Counted from the stretch's first letter, positions 39,631 through 51,854 are shown. The stretch is DNA of 64,000 bases from Thioalkalivibrio sp. ALJ24 (GCF_000377785.1 NZ_KB898725.1:183775-247774); one strand, 5' to 3'. The notes: generated from the sequence alone by a model not told the origin. A program made the numbers and translations.

Positions 39631-40235
39631 CAGACGGTCCCTCCTTCTTCATCGTCTTCACCCACCAGGATCACGTCGTCCGTGAGGTACTTGTACGGCG
39701 GGACCACGAGGTTGGTAGCCGCCGGCATGTTGGCGTACACGCGGCCGGCCATGTCGAAGCGAGAACCGTGGCAGCCGCACAGCCAGCCGCCCTGCCAGGC
39801 GGAGCCCATCTCGGGATCGCCGATCTCGGGGCGGTAGCTGGGCGAGCACCCGAGGTGGGTACAGATACCGACGACCACCAGGAACTCGGGATCGATCGAG
39901 CGGTGTTCGTTCTGGGCGTAGGGAGGCTGCTGATCCTCGACTTCGGAGTCCGGATCACGCAGGCGGTCGGTGATCTTCGACAGCCCTTCGAGCATCTCCT
40001 CGGTACGACGGACGACCCAGATGGGCTGGCCGCGCCATTCGACGGAGATACGCTGACCCTCGTCGATCTCGCGGAGATCCACCTCGACCGGAGCTCCGGC
40101 CGCCTGGGCGCGGGCACTCGGCTGCAGGGACGCCAGCATCGGCGCGGCTACCGCCGCAACGCCGGCTCCGCCAACGACCGAAGTCGCGGCGACGAGGAAC
40201 CGGCGCCGGCCTCGATTTACGCCTTGGTTTGCCAT
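39630..40235 (-). CDS. petA: Ubiquinol-cytochrome c reductase Rieske iron-sulfur subunit
   Basis: The Rieske protein takes one electron from quinol at Qo through a 2Fe-2S cluster. The 201-aa protein has a twin-arginine N-terminus (GRRRFLVAAT) for Tat export and membrane anchoring, and cluster-binding motifs CTHLGC and CGCHGSRFD. GGAGAG lies about 7 nt before the ATG at 40233-40235; an upstream in-frame ATG at 40253 lacks support. It is the first gene of petABC. Confidence 0.96.
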   Translation of the reverse strand: MANQGVNRGRRRFLVAATSVVGGAGVAAVAAPMLASLQPSARAQAAGAPVEVDLREIDEGQRISVEWRGQPIWVVRRTEEMLEGLSKITDRLRDPDSEVEDQQPPYAQNEHRSIDPEFLVVVGICTHLGCSPSYRPEIGDPEMGSAWQGGWLCGCHGSRFDMAGRVYANMPAATNLVVPPYKYLTDDVILVGEDDEEGGTV

Positions 40236-40457
40236 GTTTGTCTCTCCAAACAACGTGTTGAAAGCGTGATGCGAGGTTGCACCCGCGGGGCACAGCCTGC
40301 TCGAAGGAGCCTGGAGCTCTCTTGTTGGAACCCGACACAGGGTCGGAAAATCGCAATAGAATTCCCGAACACGCTAATAAGGTCAAGTACGCCCCGGACG
40401 CACACCGCCGCGCGTAACGGGTGCCTTCTCGTCTATCCGGGGCCGGCGCGCAGGGTA
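40236..40457 (-). other. Gap between the Nif3 gene and petA; probable pet promoter region
   Basis: About 220 bp. TTGACC (40381-40386, minus strand) is a good -35, but the -10 is unclear; TTCTAT or TCTATT at 19-20 bp spacing are the best candidates. A small hairpin CCGAC/GTCGG lies at about 40332-40346. I see no small gene. Confidence 0.35.
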
Positions 40458-41204
40458 TCAGGCCGGATTGTCGAGATCGAGGAATTCGTGCTCCAGACCG
40501 AAGTGGCGGGCGCACCAGTCACCCAGGGCACGCGGGCCGCCACGTTCGGTGGCGTGGTGTCCGGCGGCCAGATAATGGACCCCCAGCTCGCGGGCCTCGT
40601 GGGTGGTCTGTTCCGAGATCTCGCCGCTGATGTAGGCGTCAGCCCCCAGTTCCGCAGCGCGCGGCAAAAGTGACTGGGCACCGCCGGAGCACCAGGCGAC
40701 CCGCCGGATCGGATGGTCACCGGCCTCCACCAGCAAAGGCTCGCGCCCCAGCGCACCGGCCACCCGGGCCACCAGATCGGCCGCGGTGAGCGGGCTGTCC
40801 GGCGCCCCGACCAGCCCCACGCCGTCGTCGCGCATCGGAGCGTCGGCAGAAAAACCCAGGTCGCGGGCGAGGCAGGCGTTGTTGCCCAGCTCGGGGTGGG
40901 CGTCCAGCGGCAGATGGTAGGCCACGAGGTTGATCCCCGCCTCCAGCAGACGGCGGATCCGCCGCTGTTTCATCCCGGTGATGACCGCTGGCTCGCCTTT
41001 CCAGAAGTAACCATGATGGACCAGCAACACGTCCGCGCCCCGCTGCGCGGCGGCCTCGACCGCCTGAGCCGACGCGGTCACGGCGCTGATGACCCGCCGC
41101 ACCTCGGCACGGCCTTCGACCTGTAGGCCGTTCGGGCTGTAATCGGTAAACCGGTCGGGGGCGAGCTCGGCATTCAGGGCCGCAAGCAGGTCGTTACGAT
41201 GCAT
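40458..41204 (-). CDS. Nif3-like dinuclear metal centre protein (YbgI/GTP cyclohydrolase I type 2 family)
   Basis: A 248-aa Nif3/YbgI-family protein. Metal ligands are visible in LLVHHGYFWKGE, HLPLDAHPELGNN and YLAAGHHATERGG, the family's conserved histidine clusters. The family makes hexameric rings with two metals per subunit; its true reaction is unsettled despite the GTP-cyclohydrolase label. The ATG is at 41202-41204. It is divergent from the DegS-like gene (63 nt) and reads toward petA. This neighbourhood matches other gammaproteobacteria. Confidence 0.9.
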   Translation of the reverse strand: MHRNDLLAALNAELAPDRFTDYSPNGLQVEGRAEVRRVISAVTASAQAVEAAAQRGADVLLVHHGYFWKGEPAVITGMKQRRIRRLLEAGINLVAYHLPLDAHPELGNNACLARDLGFSADAPMRDDGVGLVGAPDSPLTAADLVARVAGALGREPLLVEAGDHPIRRVAWCSGGAQSLLPRAAELGADAYISGEISEQTTHEARELGVHYLAAGHHATERGGPRALGDWCARHFGLEHEFLDLDNPA

Positions 41205-41255
41205 GGGACGGGCTCCGTCGGAACCCCGTCCGGGGCAGCGGGCGGGGCTTTGAGT

Positions 41256-41261
41256 TAGAAT
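41256..41261 (+). promoter_or_regulatory. Putative -10 element of the DegS-like gene
   Basis: TAGAAT matches TATAAT at five of six bases. No good -35 lies 16-18 bp upstream. Transcription would begin almost at the ATG (41268 or 41271), so the message may be leaderless. Confidence 0.35.
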
Positions 41262-41267
41262 CGACTT

Positions 41268-42389
41268 ATGATGAATTTTTCTCGATTCTTCCTGCAAGCA
41301 GCCGTCACCGGGGTCGTGATCGCGGTGGCCATTGCGGTTTTCTTCCCGCACTGGCTCGGGTCCGGCAGGGAGGATGTCGCGGTGGAGGTCGTCGAGGGCC
41401 TCCCCGACGAAGACGGCGGGGCCCCGGCCTCCTATGCCCCGGCGGTGGAACGCTCGGCCCCGGCGGTGGTGAACATCATGGCCTCGCGGACCGTGGAGGC
41501 CGACCCCGGGATGCTGCTGCAGGAACTGTTCGGTCGCCAGGTCCCGCCGCCCGGGGAGCGTGAGGAGTCCAGCCTCGGATCCGGCGTGATCATGACCGAT
41601 GGCGGCCACGTGCTGACCAATCACCACGTGATCGAGGAGGCCGAAGCGATCGCGGTGGTGCTGGCCGACGGCCGCGCGCGGCCCGCCGAGATCATCGGCA
41701 TCGATCCCGACACCGATCTCGCAGTGTTGCGGGTCACGGTCGATGACCCGCCGGTCGCGACCCTGGGTCGTTCGCGCGACCTGCGGGTCGGGGATGTGGT
41801 GCTGGCCATCGGCAACCCGTTCGGCGTGGGCCAGACCGTGACCCAGGGGATCGTATCCGCGACCGGGCGCAACCGGCTCGGGATCAACACCTTCGAGGAC
41901 TTCATCCAGACCGACGCGGCGATCAACCCCGGCAACTCCGGCGGGGCGCTGATCAATGCCCACGGCGATCTGGTGGGCATCAACACCGCGATCTTCTCGC
42001 GCTCCGGCGGCTCCCACGGGATCGGTTTCGCCATACCCGCGGACCTCGCACGCGACGTGATGACACAGATCATCGAGCAGGGCTACGTGACCCGCGGCTG
42101 GCTGGGCATCGAGGTACAGGCGCTGAATCCCGAACTCGCCCGCTCGTTCGAACTGGACGATCCGGTGGGCGTGCTGGTCGCCGGGGTACTGCGCGACGGG
42201 CCGGCCGCCGAGGCGGGGATCCGGCCCGGGGACGTGATCACCCATCTGGACGGGGACCGGGTCGGCTCGCCGCGCGACGCACTGGACATCATCGCCCGCA
42301 CCACCCCCGGCGAGCCGCTCTCGATCCGCATCCACCGTCCGGACGAGGCTCAGGAGCTGGAGGCCGACGTCGAACAGCGGCCGATCTGA
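41268..42389 (+). CDS. DegS/AlgW-type periplasmic serine protease
   Basis: DegS/AlgW proteases sense misfolded outer-membrane proteins and cut anti-sigma-E. The 373-aa protein has an N-terminal membrane anchor (about residues 8-30), a trypsin-like domain with the triad His120 (TNHHV), Asp150 (DTDLAV) and Ser224 (GNSGGAL), and a single PDZ domain (about 275-365). One PDZ plus an uncleaved anchor points to DegS/AlgW rather than DegP. Its place beside hisC is where algW lies in Pseudomonas. The sigma-E target is not in the window. Two adjacent ATGs are possible starts. Confidence 0.9.
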   Translation: MMNFSRFFLQAAVTGVVIAVAIAVFFPHWLGSGREDVAVEVVEGLPDEDGGAPASYAPAVERSAPAVVNIMASRTVEADPGMLLQELFGRQVPPPGEREESSLGSGVIMTDGGHVLTNHHVIEEAEAIAVVLADGRARPAEIIGIDPDTDLAVLRVTVDDPPVATLGRSRDLRVGDVVLAIGNPFGVGQTVTQGIVSATGRNRLGINTFEDFIQTDAAINPGNSGGALINAHGDLVGINTAIFSRSGGSHGIGFAIPADLARDVMTQIIEQGYVTRGWLGIEVQALNPELARSFELDDPVGVLVAGVLRDGPAAEAGIRPGDVITHLDGDRVGSPRDALDIIARTTPGEPLSIRIHRPDEAQELEADVEQRPI

Positions 42390-42390
42390 C

Positions 42391-42407
42391 CCGGGACCGC
42401 GTCCCGG
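42391..42407. terminator. Hairpin between the convergent protease and hisC genes
   Basis: CCGGGAC-CGC-GTCCCGG is a perfect 7-bp stem with a 3-nt loop, directly after the protease stop and 16 nt from the hisC stop. It could serve both strands. Neither side has a true U-tract. Confidence 0.45.
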
Positions 42408-42422
42408 TGCTCGGATGTTGCG

Positions 42423-43517
42423 TCAGGCCGTGGCCGCCAGCGTCTCTCGCAGTGCCGCGAGGAAACGGTCATTGTCCTGCGGGCGACCCACGGTCACCCG
42501 CAGGTGATCGGCCAGCAGCGGATGCGCGCGGCCCACGTCCTTGATCAGCACCCCGCGCTCGCGCAGCCCGGCGAACACTGCCGCCCCCCGGCCCTCTTGC
42601 GCCCGGAACAGCACGAAATTGGCCTGCGACGGGACCACCGAGGTCACGCCATCCAGCGCCTGCAGCGCATCGCTCAGGCGGCCGCGTTCGGCGACGATGG
42701 CGCGCGCCTGGCCGTCGAGCATGTCACGATGATCGAGGGCGAAGGCCACGCTGCGCTGGGTCAGGGTATTGATGTTGTAGGGCAGACGCAGGCGGTCCAG
42801 GGCATCGATCCATTCGGGACTGGCCGCGAGATAGCCCAGCCGGGCCCCGGCCAGCCCCAGCTTGGAGACCGTGCGCATCACCAGCAGCCCGTCGACGCGC
42901 CCCGCCTGCGGCATGAAGCTGTGACCGGCAAACGGGGCATAGGCCTCGTCGACCACGGTGATCCCGGGATTGGCCTCGATCACGGCCTGCACCGTCGCCG
43001 GGTCTTCCAGTCGCCCGGTCGGGTTGTTGGGGTGCGCCAGGAACACGATCGCGGGGCGATGCTCGCGGATGGCGGCATGCAGGGCATCCGGATCCAGCGA
43101 GAAATCCGGCCGCAGCGACACCCCATGAAACGCCACGCCCAGGGCCCGCGCAAGCACGCCGTACATCACGAACCCGGGCTCCGGCGCGATCACCGGCCGG
43201 TCACTGCCGGCCACCGCCTGGATCAGGATCTGGATCAGCTCGTCCGAGCCGTTGCCGAACAGCAGCCCGGCCTCGTCGGGGACGGCCTCGACCTCGCGCA
43301 CCCGCGCGGCCAGATCGCGCGCCTGCGCGTCCGGATAGCGGTTGAGCTCCGGCGCTCGCATCGCCTCCAGCCAGGCGGGCTCCAGCTCCCCGGGCCAGGG
43401 CCAGGGGTTCTCCATCGCATCCAGTTTGAGCAGGCCGCTGGCATCGGCCACCGCATACGCGGGCTGCGCAAGGACCTCCGGGCGCATCAGGTCCCCGGGT
43501 CGGCGACCCTCGGCCAT
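42423..43517 (-). CDS. hisC: Histidinol-phosphate aminotransferase
   Basis: HisC makes histidinol phosphate from imidazole-acetol phosphate and glutamate using PLP. The 364-aa fold-type I protein has LDAMENPWPWP near the N-terminus, LAHPNNPTGRL, VVDEAYAPFAG and the PLP-lysine motif RTVSKLGLAGARLGY. The ATG (43515-43517) is 2 nt after the hisD stop; longer upstream frames are antisense noise. It ends the murA-hisG-DAHP synthase-hisD-hisC unit. Confidence 0.96.
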   Translation of the reverse strand: MAEGRRPGDLMRPEVLAQPAYAVADASGLLKLDAMENPWPWPGELEPAWLEAMRAPELNRYPDAQARDLAARVREVEAVPDEAGLLFGNGSDELIQILIQAVAGSDRPVIAPEPGFVMYGVLARALGVAFHGVSLRPDFSLDPDALHAAIREHRPAIVFLAHPNNPTGRLEDPATVQAVIEANPGITVVDEAYAPFAGHSFMPQAGRVDGLLVMRTVSKLGLAGARLGYLAASPEWIDALDRLRLPYNINTLTQRSVAFALDHRDMLDGQARAIVAERGRLSDALQALDGVTSVVPSQANFVLFRAQEGRGAAVFAGLRERGVLIKDVGRAHPLLADHLRVTVGRPQDNDRFLAALRETLAATA

Positions 43518-43519
43518 GT

Positions 43520-44824
43520 TCAGCGCTCCCCGCGCAGCTCGGCGGAACGGGCGTGTGCAGTCAGCCCCTCGCCATGGGCCAGTTCCGCGGCGGTGCGACC
43601 CAGCCGCGCCGCGCCTTCGGGCGAGCACTGGATGATGCTGGAGCGTTTCTGGAAGTCATAGACCCCCAGCGGCGACGAAAAGCGCGCGGTGCGCGAGGTC
43701 GGCAGCACATGGTTGGGCCCGGCGCAGTAGTCGCCAAGGGCCTCGGAGGTATGGCGCCCCATGAACACCGCGCCGGCGTGGCGCAGCCCGGCCTCCAGCG
43801 CCGCCTGCGGGTCGGCCAGCGACAGCTCGAGGTGTTCGGGCGCGACCCGGTTGGCCACCGCGACCGCGTCCTCCAGGTCGCGCGCGGCGATCAGCGCGCC
43901 CCGATCCTGCAGGCTGGTACGGATGATGTCGGCACGCGGCATGTCCGCCAGCAGGCGGTCCATGGCCGCGTCCACGCGCTCGAGGAACTCGCGGTCCCAG
44001 GACACCAGGATCGCCTGGGCCTGCTCGTCGTGCTCGGCCTGCGAGAACAGGTCGGCCGCGATCCACTCGGGGTCGGTCTCGCCGTCGCAGACCACCAGGA
44101 TCTCCGAAGGACCGGCGATCATGTCGATGCCGACGGTGCCGAAGACCTCGCGCTTGGCCGCGGCGACGAAGATGTTGCCGGGACCGACGATCTTGTCCAC
44201 CGCGGGGATGGTGGCGGTTCCGAACGCGAGTGCACCCACCGCCTGCGCGCCGCCGACGGTAAATACGCGGTCCACTCCGGCCACCGCGCCCGCCGCCAGG
44301 ACCAGGTCATTCAGCTCGCCGTCCGGGGCCGGCACTACCATGATCACCTGCGCGACCCCCGCGACCCGCGCGGGCACCGCGTTCATCAGTACCGAGGACG
44401 GATAGGCGGCCTTGCCGCCGGGCACGTACAGCCCCACCGAGTCCAGCGGGGTCACCCGCTGCCCCAGCACCGTGCCGTCAACGTCGGTGAACTGCCAGTC
44501 CTGCATCTTCTGGTGTTCGGCGTACTGCCGGATGCGCTCGGCCGCCGTCTCCAGCGCCTCGCGCTGCGCCGCCGGGATCGCCTCCAAGGCCACCTGCAGG
44601 CGTTCCGGCGGGACTTCCAGCCCGGCCACCGAATCCCGCTCGAGGCGATCGAAGCGCGCGGTGTAGCGCAGCACCGCAGCATCGCCCTCGGCCTTTACCG
44701 CGTCGAGGATCTCGCGCACCGCGTCGCGCACCCCGGCCTCCTCGCCGGATTCCCAGGCGAGGAGGCGTTCCAGTTCCGCCGCGAAACCGGTGTCCTGCGT
44801 GTCGAGTCGCTTGATCGAAGGCAT
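43520..44824 (-). CDS. hisD: Histidinol dehydrogenase
   Basis: HisD oxidises histidinol to histidine in two NAD-dependent steps using a zinc ion. The 434-aa protein shows [46 protein letters not shown], the [10 protein letters not shown] zinc/catalytic region and [25 protein letters not shown] lies about 7 nt before the ATG. The DAHP synthase gene ends 23 nt upstream, and hisC follows 2 nt downstream. Confidence 0.97.
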   Translation of the reverse strand: MPSIKRLDTQDTGFAAELERLLAWESGEEAGVRDAVREILDAVKAEGDAAVLRYTARFDRLERDSVAGLEVPPERLQVALEAIPAAQREALETAAERIRQYAEHQKMQDWQFTDVDGTVLGQRVTPLDSVGLYVPGGKAAYPSSVLMNAVPARVAGVAQVIMVVPAPDGELNDLVLAAGAVAGVDRVFTVGGAQAVGALAFGTATIPAVDKIVGPGNIFVAAAKREVFGTVGIDMIAGPSEILVVCDGETDPEWIAADLFSQAEHDEQAQAILVSWDREFLERVDAAMDRLLADMPRADIIRTSLQDRGALIAARDLEDAVAVANRVAPEHLELSLADPQAALEAGLRHAGAVFMGRHTSEALGDYCAGPNHVLPTSRTARFSSPLGVYDFQKRSSIIQCSPEGAARLGRTAAELAHGEGLTAHARSAELRGER

Positions 44825-44847
44825 GGCGTATTCCTCGTGGCCCGGCC

Positions 44848-45915
<1,068 letters not shown>

Positions 45916-45926
45916 TGCGGTCTCGA

Positions 45927-46580
45927 TTACGTGGTCGCGGGCGTCACGGCCTCGCGCAGGTTCTTAATGAGATTTTGAATCAGTCCATGTCTCATCTTCA
46001 TGGCTGCCTGATTCACGATCAACCGGGAACTGATGGGGGTAATCTCCTCCAGCGGCTCCAGGCCATTGGCGCGCAGCGTGTTGCCGGTATCCACCAGGTC
46101 GACGATGTAGTCGGCCAGCCCCACCAGTGGCGCCAGCTCCATCGAGCCATAGAGCTTGACGATCTCCACCTGGCGACCCTGGCTGGCGAAATAGTTGCGC
46201 GTGATGTTCACGAACTTGGTCGCGATGCGCAGACGCGCACCCGGGTCCGGCTGCTGCCCGGGGTGCCCCGCCAGCATCATGCGACAGCGGGCGATCCCGA
46301 GGTCCAGCGGTTCGTACAGGCCGGCGGCGCCGTGCTCCATCAGCACGTCCTTGCCGGCCACGCCTACCGCGGCCGCCCCGTGCTGCACGTAGGTGGGGAC
46401 ATCGGTGGCCCGCACCACCACGATCTTCACGTCCTCGCGCGTGGTGTCGAGGATCAGCTTGCGGGTACTGTCCGGATCCTCCAGCGGCTCGATGCCCGCC
46501 TGCGCCAGCAGCGGCAGGGTGTCCTCGAGGATGCGGCCCTTGGACAGGGCAATGGTCAGGGGACGGATGGTTTCCATCAT
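45927..46580 (-). CDS. hisG: ATP phosphoribosyltransferase, short form
   Basis: HisG joins ATP and PRPP to start histidine synthesis. At 217 aa it is the short form, with [18 protein letters not shown] at the start, and the PRPP loop region around [16 protein letters not shown]. Short HisG lacks the C-terminal regulatory domain and works as a hetero-octamer with HisZ, so hisZ should exist elsewhere. Start is one of two adjacent ATGs, 1-4 nt after the murA stop, so it is coupled to murA. Confidence 0.95.
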   Translation of the reverse strand: MMETIRPLTIALSKGRILEDTLPLLAQAGIEPLEDPDSTRKLILDTTREDVKIVVVRATDVPTYVQHGAAAVGVAGKDVLMEHGAAGLYEPLDLGIARCRMMLAGHPGQQPDPGARLRIATKFVNITRNYFASQGRQVEIVKLYGSMELAPLVGLADYIVDLVDTGNTLRANGLEPLEEITPISSRLIVNQAAMKMRHGLIQNLIKNLREAVTPATT

Positions 46581-46581
46581 G

Positions 46582-48270
<1,689 letters not shown>

Positions 48271-48274
<4 letters not shown>

Positions 48275-48945
48275 TCCCCGTCGGCCTCCTCGACAACGTC
48301 GTCCACCGCTTCCTCGATCAACTCCTCGTCGCCGTCCTCAAGACGCTCGATCAGCTCGTCCAGGCCATTGCTGGCGATCTCGTCACCGAAGCGGCTGCGG
48401 AAATTGCCGACGAATGACAGGCCCTCGGCCTCCACGTCGAACACCTTCCACTCCCCGTCGACCGGCCGCAGGCGGTAGTTCACCTGCAGGTTGGACTGCC
48501 CCGAGCCCATCACGATCTCGCTCGCCACCACCGCCATGCGGTCGTCCTCGCGCGAACGGCGTTCGATGATGCGCACCTCCTTGTCGAGGTGATCCGCCAA
48601 CTGCACGCCGTAGACCCTGAGCAGGGTGGTGGTGAAGGCCTCGGTGAAGCGACTGCGCTGTTCATCGGAGGCATCGCGCCAGTGGCGCGCCAGGACCAGC
48701 CGCGCCATGCCGTCAACGTCCACGTTCGGAAGCACGTGCTCGCGCAGCACCTCGATCACGAACTCGGGCTCTTCCTGCGCGCGTTCCTCGTTCTCGCGCA
48801 GGATCTCGTAGATCTCGTTGACCGAGCGCTCCATCATCTGCGCGGGGCTCTCGGCCTGCGCCGGTGCCGCCAGCAGCAGTGCGACCGCGGCCAGCAGCAG
48901 CGGGGCGACACGGAGGGAACGAACGACATTCGGGAACAAACGCAT
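48271..48945 (-). CDS. mlaC: MlaC, periplasmic phospholipid carrier
   Basis: MlaC shuttles phospholipids between the outer-membrane MlaA and inner-membrane MlaFEDB. The 224-aa protein has a signal peptide cleaved near residue 31 (AQA-ES), the Tol-Tol-Ttg2 family fold with FVIEVLREHVLPNVDVDGMARLVL and the segment YRLRPVDGEWKVFDVEAEGLSFV. The C-terminal tail is Asp/Glu rich. Spacing to mlaD is 35 nt, and mlaB overlaps it. Confidence 0.94.
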
Positions 48946-48980
48946 GGGGCACCCCCTGGGAAATCGGTGGCCGGGACGAC

Positions 48981-49439
48981 TCAGTCGTCCGCCATGTTGG
49001 TCATGAAGCGGCCGATCAGGTTCTCGAGCACCACGGCCGACTGGGTAAACAGGATCTGGTCACCGTCCTGCAGGGTATCGTAGTCGCCACCCGGCTCCAG
49101 CGCGACGAACTGCTCCCCCAGCAGGCCGGCGGTGTGGATGCTCGCCTGGGTATCCGCCGGCAGATAGTCGTGTTCGGACCGGATCGCCAGCGTCACCTTT
49201 GCCTCGAAGGCCTCCGGGTCATAGTGGATATCCGACACCCGGCCGACCCGCACCCCTGAGATGTTGACCGGGGCGCGCACCCGCAGACCGCCCACGTTGG
49301 AGAAGTAGGCGGTCACCTCGTAGGTATCACCGTCGCGGTATTCGGTGATGTTGCTGACCTGCACCGCGAGATAGAACAGTGCCGCCACCCCGAGGAGCAC
49401 GAACACCCCGACAGCCAGCTCGACGAAACGCATCTTCAT
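48981..49439 (-). CDS. mlaD: MlaD, MCE-domain membrane subunit
   Basis: MlaD forms the hexameric MCE ring on the periplasmic side of the Mla transporter. The 152-aa protein has one N-terminal membrane helix (about residues 7-27) and an MCE domain starting YEVTAYFSNVGGLRVRAPVNISGVRVGRV. The hydrophobic C-terminal helix that lines the ring pore is present (AVVLENLIGRFMTNM). Length matches the gammaproteobacterial form. It lies 19 nt after mlaE. Confidence 0.95.
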   Translation of the reverse strand: MKMRFVELAVGVFVLLGVAALFYLAVQVSNITEYRDGDTYEVTAYFSNVGGLRVRAPVNISGVRVGRVSDIHYDPEAFEAKVTLAIRSEHDYLPADTQASIHTAGLLGEQFVALEPGGDYDTLQDGDQILFTQSAVVLENLIGRFMTNMADD

Positions 49440-49458
49440 GTTGCCACTCCTGTTCTCG

Positions 49459-50238
49459 TTACCCGCCGAACATCAGGCCGGTCAGGATGAAATCGAGCCC
49501 CAGCACCGCCAGCGAGGACACCACCACGGTCTGCGTGGTCGCGCGCGAGATCCCCTCCGAGGTCGGCGTGGCGTCCATACCCTGGAACACCGCGATCCAG
49601 GTCACCACGAAACCGAACACGATGCTCTTGATGACTCCGGAGAGGACGTCCTCGTTCCAGTCGGTCACCGACTGCATCTGCGAGAAATAGGCCCCGCTGT
49701 CCACGCCCAGCAGTCCGACCCCGACGATGTAACCGCCCATCACGCCCACCGCGCTGAACATCGCCGCGAGCAGCGGCATGGACAGGAACCCGGCGACGAA
49801 ACGCGGCGCAAACACCCGGCGATAGGGGTTCACCGCCATCATCTCCATCGCGGACAGCTGTTCGGTGGTCTTCATCAGGCCGATCTCGGCGGTCAGCGCG
49901 GAGCCGGCCCGACCGGCGAACAGCAGCGCGGTCACCACCGGCCCCAGCTCGCGCACCAGCGACAGCGCCACCACCCCGCCCAGGGCCTCGGCAGCGCCGA
50001 AATCCACCAGCGTGATGTAGCCCTGATAGCCCAGCACCATGCCCACGAACAGCCCCGACACCACGACGATCAGCAGCGAGCGCACGCCCACCGAGTAGAC
50101 CTGCCACACGGTCAGGCCGAAGCGCCGCACCACCGCGTCCAGCGCGGCGAAGATCCGCAACAGGAACATCGAGGCGCGCCCCAGTACCGTCAGGGCATTC
50201 AGGCTGTAGCGACCGACCCACGCGATGGCGTCAATCAT
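49459..50238 (-). CDS. mlaE: MlaE, membrane permease subunit
   Basis: MlaE is the permease of the Mla ABC system. From the ATG at 50236-50238 it is 259 aa, nearly equal to E. coli MlaE (260). GGAGG lies 8 nt upstream of this ATG, which decides against a longer start at 50256. Motifs include LVRELGPVVTALLFAGRAGSALTAEIGLMKTTEQ and five or six hydrophobic segments. It overlaps the end of mlaF by 8 nt. Confidence 0.95.
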   Translation of the reverse strand: MIDAIAWVGRYSLNALTVLGRASMFLLRIFAALDAVVRRFGLTVWQVYSVGVRSLLIVVVSGLFVGMVLGYQGYITLVDFGAAEALGGVVALSLVRELGPVVTALLFAGRAGSALTAEIGLMKTTEQLSAMEMMAVNPYRRVFAPRFVAGFLSMPLLAAMFSAVGVMGGYIVGVGLLGVDSGAYFSQMQSVTDWNEDVLSGVIKSIVFGFVVTWIAVFQGMDATPTSEGISRATTQTVVVSSLAVLGLDFILTGLMFGG

Positions 50239-51064
50239 GGTCACGCCCTCCGGCATCCAGCAGGTCGTCCTGATACGAGGCGCCGGGGTAATGGAACGGC
50301 ACCGGCCCGTCCGGCCGCCCCTCGAGGAACTGGGCGGACCAGTCGGTGGCGCGCGCCTGCAGCGCGTCGGGCGGCCCGGCGTCCACCACCCGCCCTTCGG
50401 CGATCAGCACCACGTGATCGGAGATCCCCATGGCCTCGTTCACGTCGTGCGACACCAGCACGCTGGTGAGCCCGAGGCTGTGGTTGGTGCGCCGGATCAG
50501 GGTCACGATCTGACCCATGGTGATGGGATCGAGACCGGTGAACGGCTCGTCGTACATGATCAGTTCGGGATCCAGCGCCAGCGCCCGCGCCAGGGCCACG
50601 CGCCGGGCCATGCCGCCGGACAGCTCGGCCGGGTCCATGTCGCGCGCCGCGCGCAGGCCGACCGCCTCCAGCTTCATCAGCACCAGGGTGCGCAGGATGT
50701 CCTCGGGGAGATCGGTGTGCTCGCGCAGCGGGAAGGCCACGTTCTCGAACACCGACAGGTCGGTCAGCAGGGCCCCGGTCTGGAACAGCAGCCCCATGCG
50801 CTTGCGCACCGCATACAGCCGGCGCGTGGACAGCCGGCCGATCTCCTCGCCGTCGACCAGGATGCGCCCGGCATCCGGACGCAGCTGACCGCCGATCAGC
50901 CGCAGCAGCGTGGTCTTGCCGGAGCCACTGGGGCCCATCACCGTGGTCACCCGACCGCGCGGGACCTCCAGCGACAGGCCATCAAAGATGGTCTTGCGGC
51001 CCCGCCGGAAATGCAGGTCCTCGACCACGATATGCGGTGTTTCGGCGGCTGCGGGCTGACTCAC
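50231..51064 (-). CDS. mlaF: MlaF, ATPase subunit of the Mla transporter
   Basis: MlaF is the ABC ATPase of the phospholipid transport complex. The 277-aa protein has Walker A GPSGSGKTT, signature AELSGGMARRVALARAL, Walker B LIMYDEPFTGLDP and the H-loop VLVSHDVNEAM. The start is a GTG (51062-51064) with GGAGGGG 6 nt upstream; the long frame above it is unsupported. It begins mlaFEDCB. The unknown gene at 51171-51854 lies 106 nt upstream on the same strand. Confidence 0.95.
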   Translation of the reverse strand: MSQPAAAETPHIVVEDLHFRRGRKTIFDGLSLEVPRGRVTTVMGPSGSGKTTLLRLIGGQLRPDAGRILVDGEEIGRLSTRRLYAVRKRMGLLFQTGALLTDLSVFENVAFPLREHTDLPEDILRTLVLMKLEAVGLRAARDMDPAELSGGMARRVALARALALDPELIMYDEPFTGLDPITMGQIVTLIRRTNHSLGLTSVLVSHDVNEAMGISDHVVLIAEGRVVDAGPPDALQARATDWSAQFLEGRPDGPVPFHYPGASYQDDLLDAGGRDHD

Positions 51065-51170
51065 GCTCGACCCCTCCGGGATGCGGGCCCCGGTGGCATC
51101 ACGGCACGACCGGGGTGGAGTCGCCGGAGTCTGGCTGCGCCCGGGCGGGGCGTCAAACCGCACCCCACGG

Positions 51171-51854
51171 TCATGGCCCCCAGCCCAGCAGTTTCGCGAT
51201 GGTGCGCACATCGTCGAGCACCCCGGGCGAGGCGTCGAGAAACACCGGCACCGGGCCCGCCGGCGTGACCCCGGCCAGCGCCTCGACCACCGCGCGCCAG
51301 CCCGCCGGGTCCGGGGTCCCCGCCGGAGTCACGTGCCAGACCCCGGGGCCCTCGCCCCCCGCCAGGCACGGGTACCAGCACGCCCGTTCGACACCCGCCA
51401 GCTCGCGCGCCTCGCCCGGTCCCGCCAGCATCAGGCGTTCCAGACCGGCATCGTGCAGCGCGGCGCGGGCCGCCGACGCATCCACCCCGGGCGCGAACAG
51501 CACGCCGTCCAGGCGCTCGCCCAGCTCACCGGCCAGCCCGACCACCGCCTGCGCCCCGGCCGCCACGGGCAGGGCCCGCGGCCACACCAGGGTGAGGCGC
51601 AGATTGGGGGGCACTGCCTCGTCCCAGTCGCCGAACGGGGCCGCCACCGTGGCGTCATCCGCCAGCACTCCCGGCAGGAGCACCCGCGAGCGGAAATGGC
51701 CGAGATAGGCCAGCTGCCAGTCGCCTGGCAGACGCTCCGGGAAGTGCCCGTCCCATGCGGGCGTCCCCGGACGCGCAGCCACCGCCGGCTGCAGCCGCAA
51801 CCGCGCCGTGGTGCCTGTACCCGCGTCCGTTCCGGGCGATTCCCCTGCTGCCAT
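51171..51854 (-). CDS. Protein of unknown function
   Basis: A 227-aa protein I do not recognise. A good GGAGGAAC element 6 nt before the ATG at 51852-51854, an uninterrupted frame and neighbour-like composition support it as real. It has no signal peptide or membrane helix. Segments such as GTPAWDGHFPERLPGDWQLAYLGHF near residue 30, and later alternating hydrophobic stretches (RLTLVWPR, VPVFLDASPGVLDDV), faintly recall the DUF72 TIM-barrel family; this is a weak guess. It is divergent from the luciferase-like gene (67 nt between starts) and upstream of mlaF. Confidence 0.65.
   Translation of the reverse strand: MAAGESPGTDAGTGTTARLRLQPAVAARPGTPAWDGHFPERLPGDWQLAYLGHFRSRVLLPGVLADDATVAAPFGDWDEAVPPNLRLTLVWPRALPVAAGAQAVVGLAGELGERLDGVLFAPGVDASAARAALHDAGLERLMLAGPGEARELAGVERACWYPCLAGGEGPGVWHVTPAGTPDPAGWRAVVEALAGVTPAGPVPVFLDASPGVLDDVRTIAKLLGWGP

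Noticed and set aside
38200-39837. A 545-codon plus-strand frame rich in His/Gln/Asp
   Set aside because: It mirrors petB on the other strand; composition is the complement of membrane-protein codons, not a gene.
40233-40253. Earlier ATG for petA at 40253
   Set aside because: The ATG at 40235 has GGAGAG at proper spacing and gives the expected Tat leader; the earlier one has no ribosome site.
42391-42407. Strong bidirectional Rho-independent terminator
   Set aside because: The hairpin is real, but neither side has a U-tract, so it is listed only as a possible terminator.
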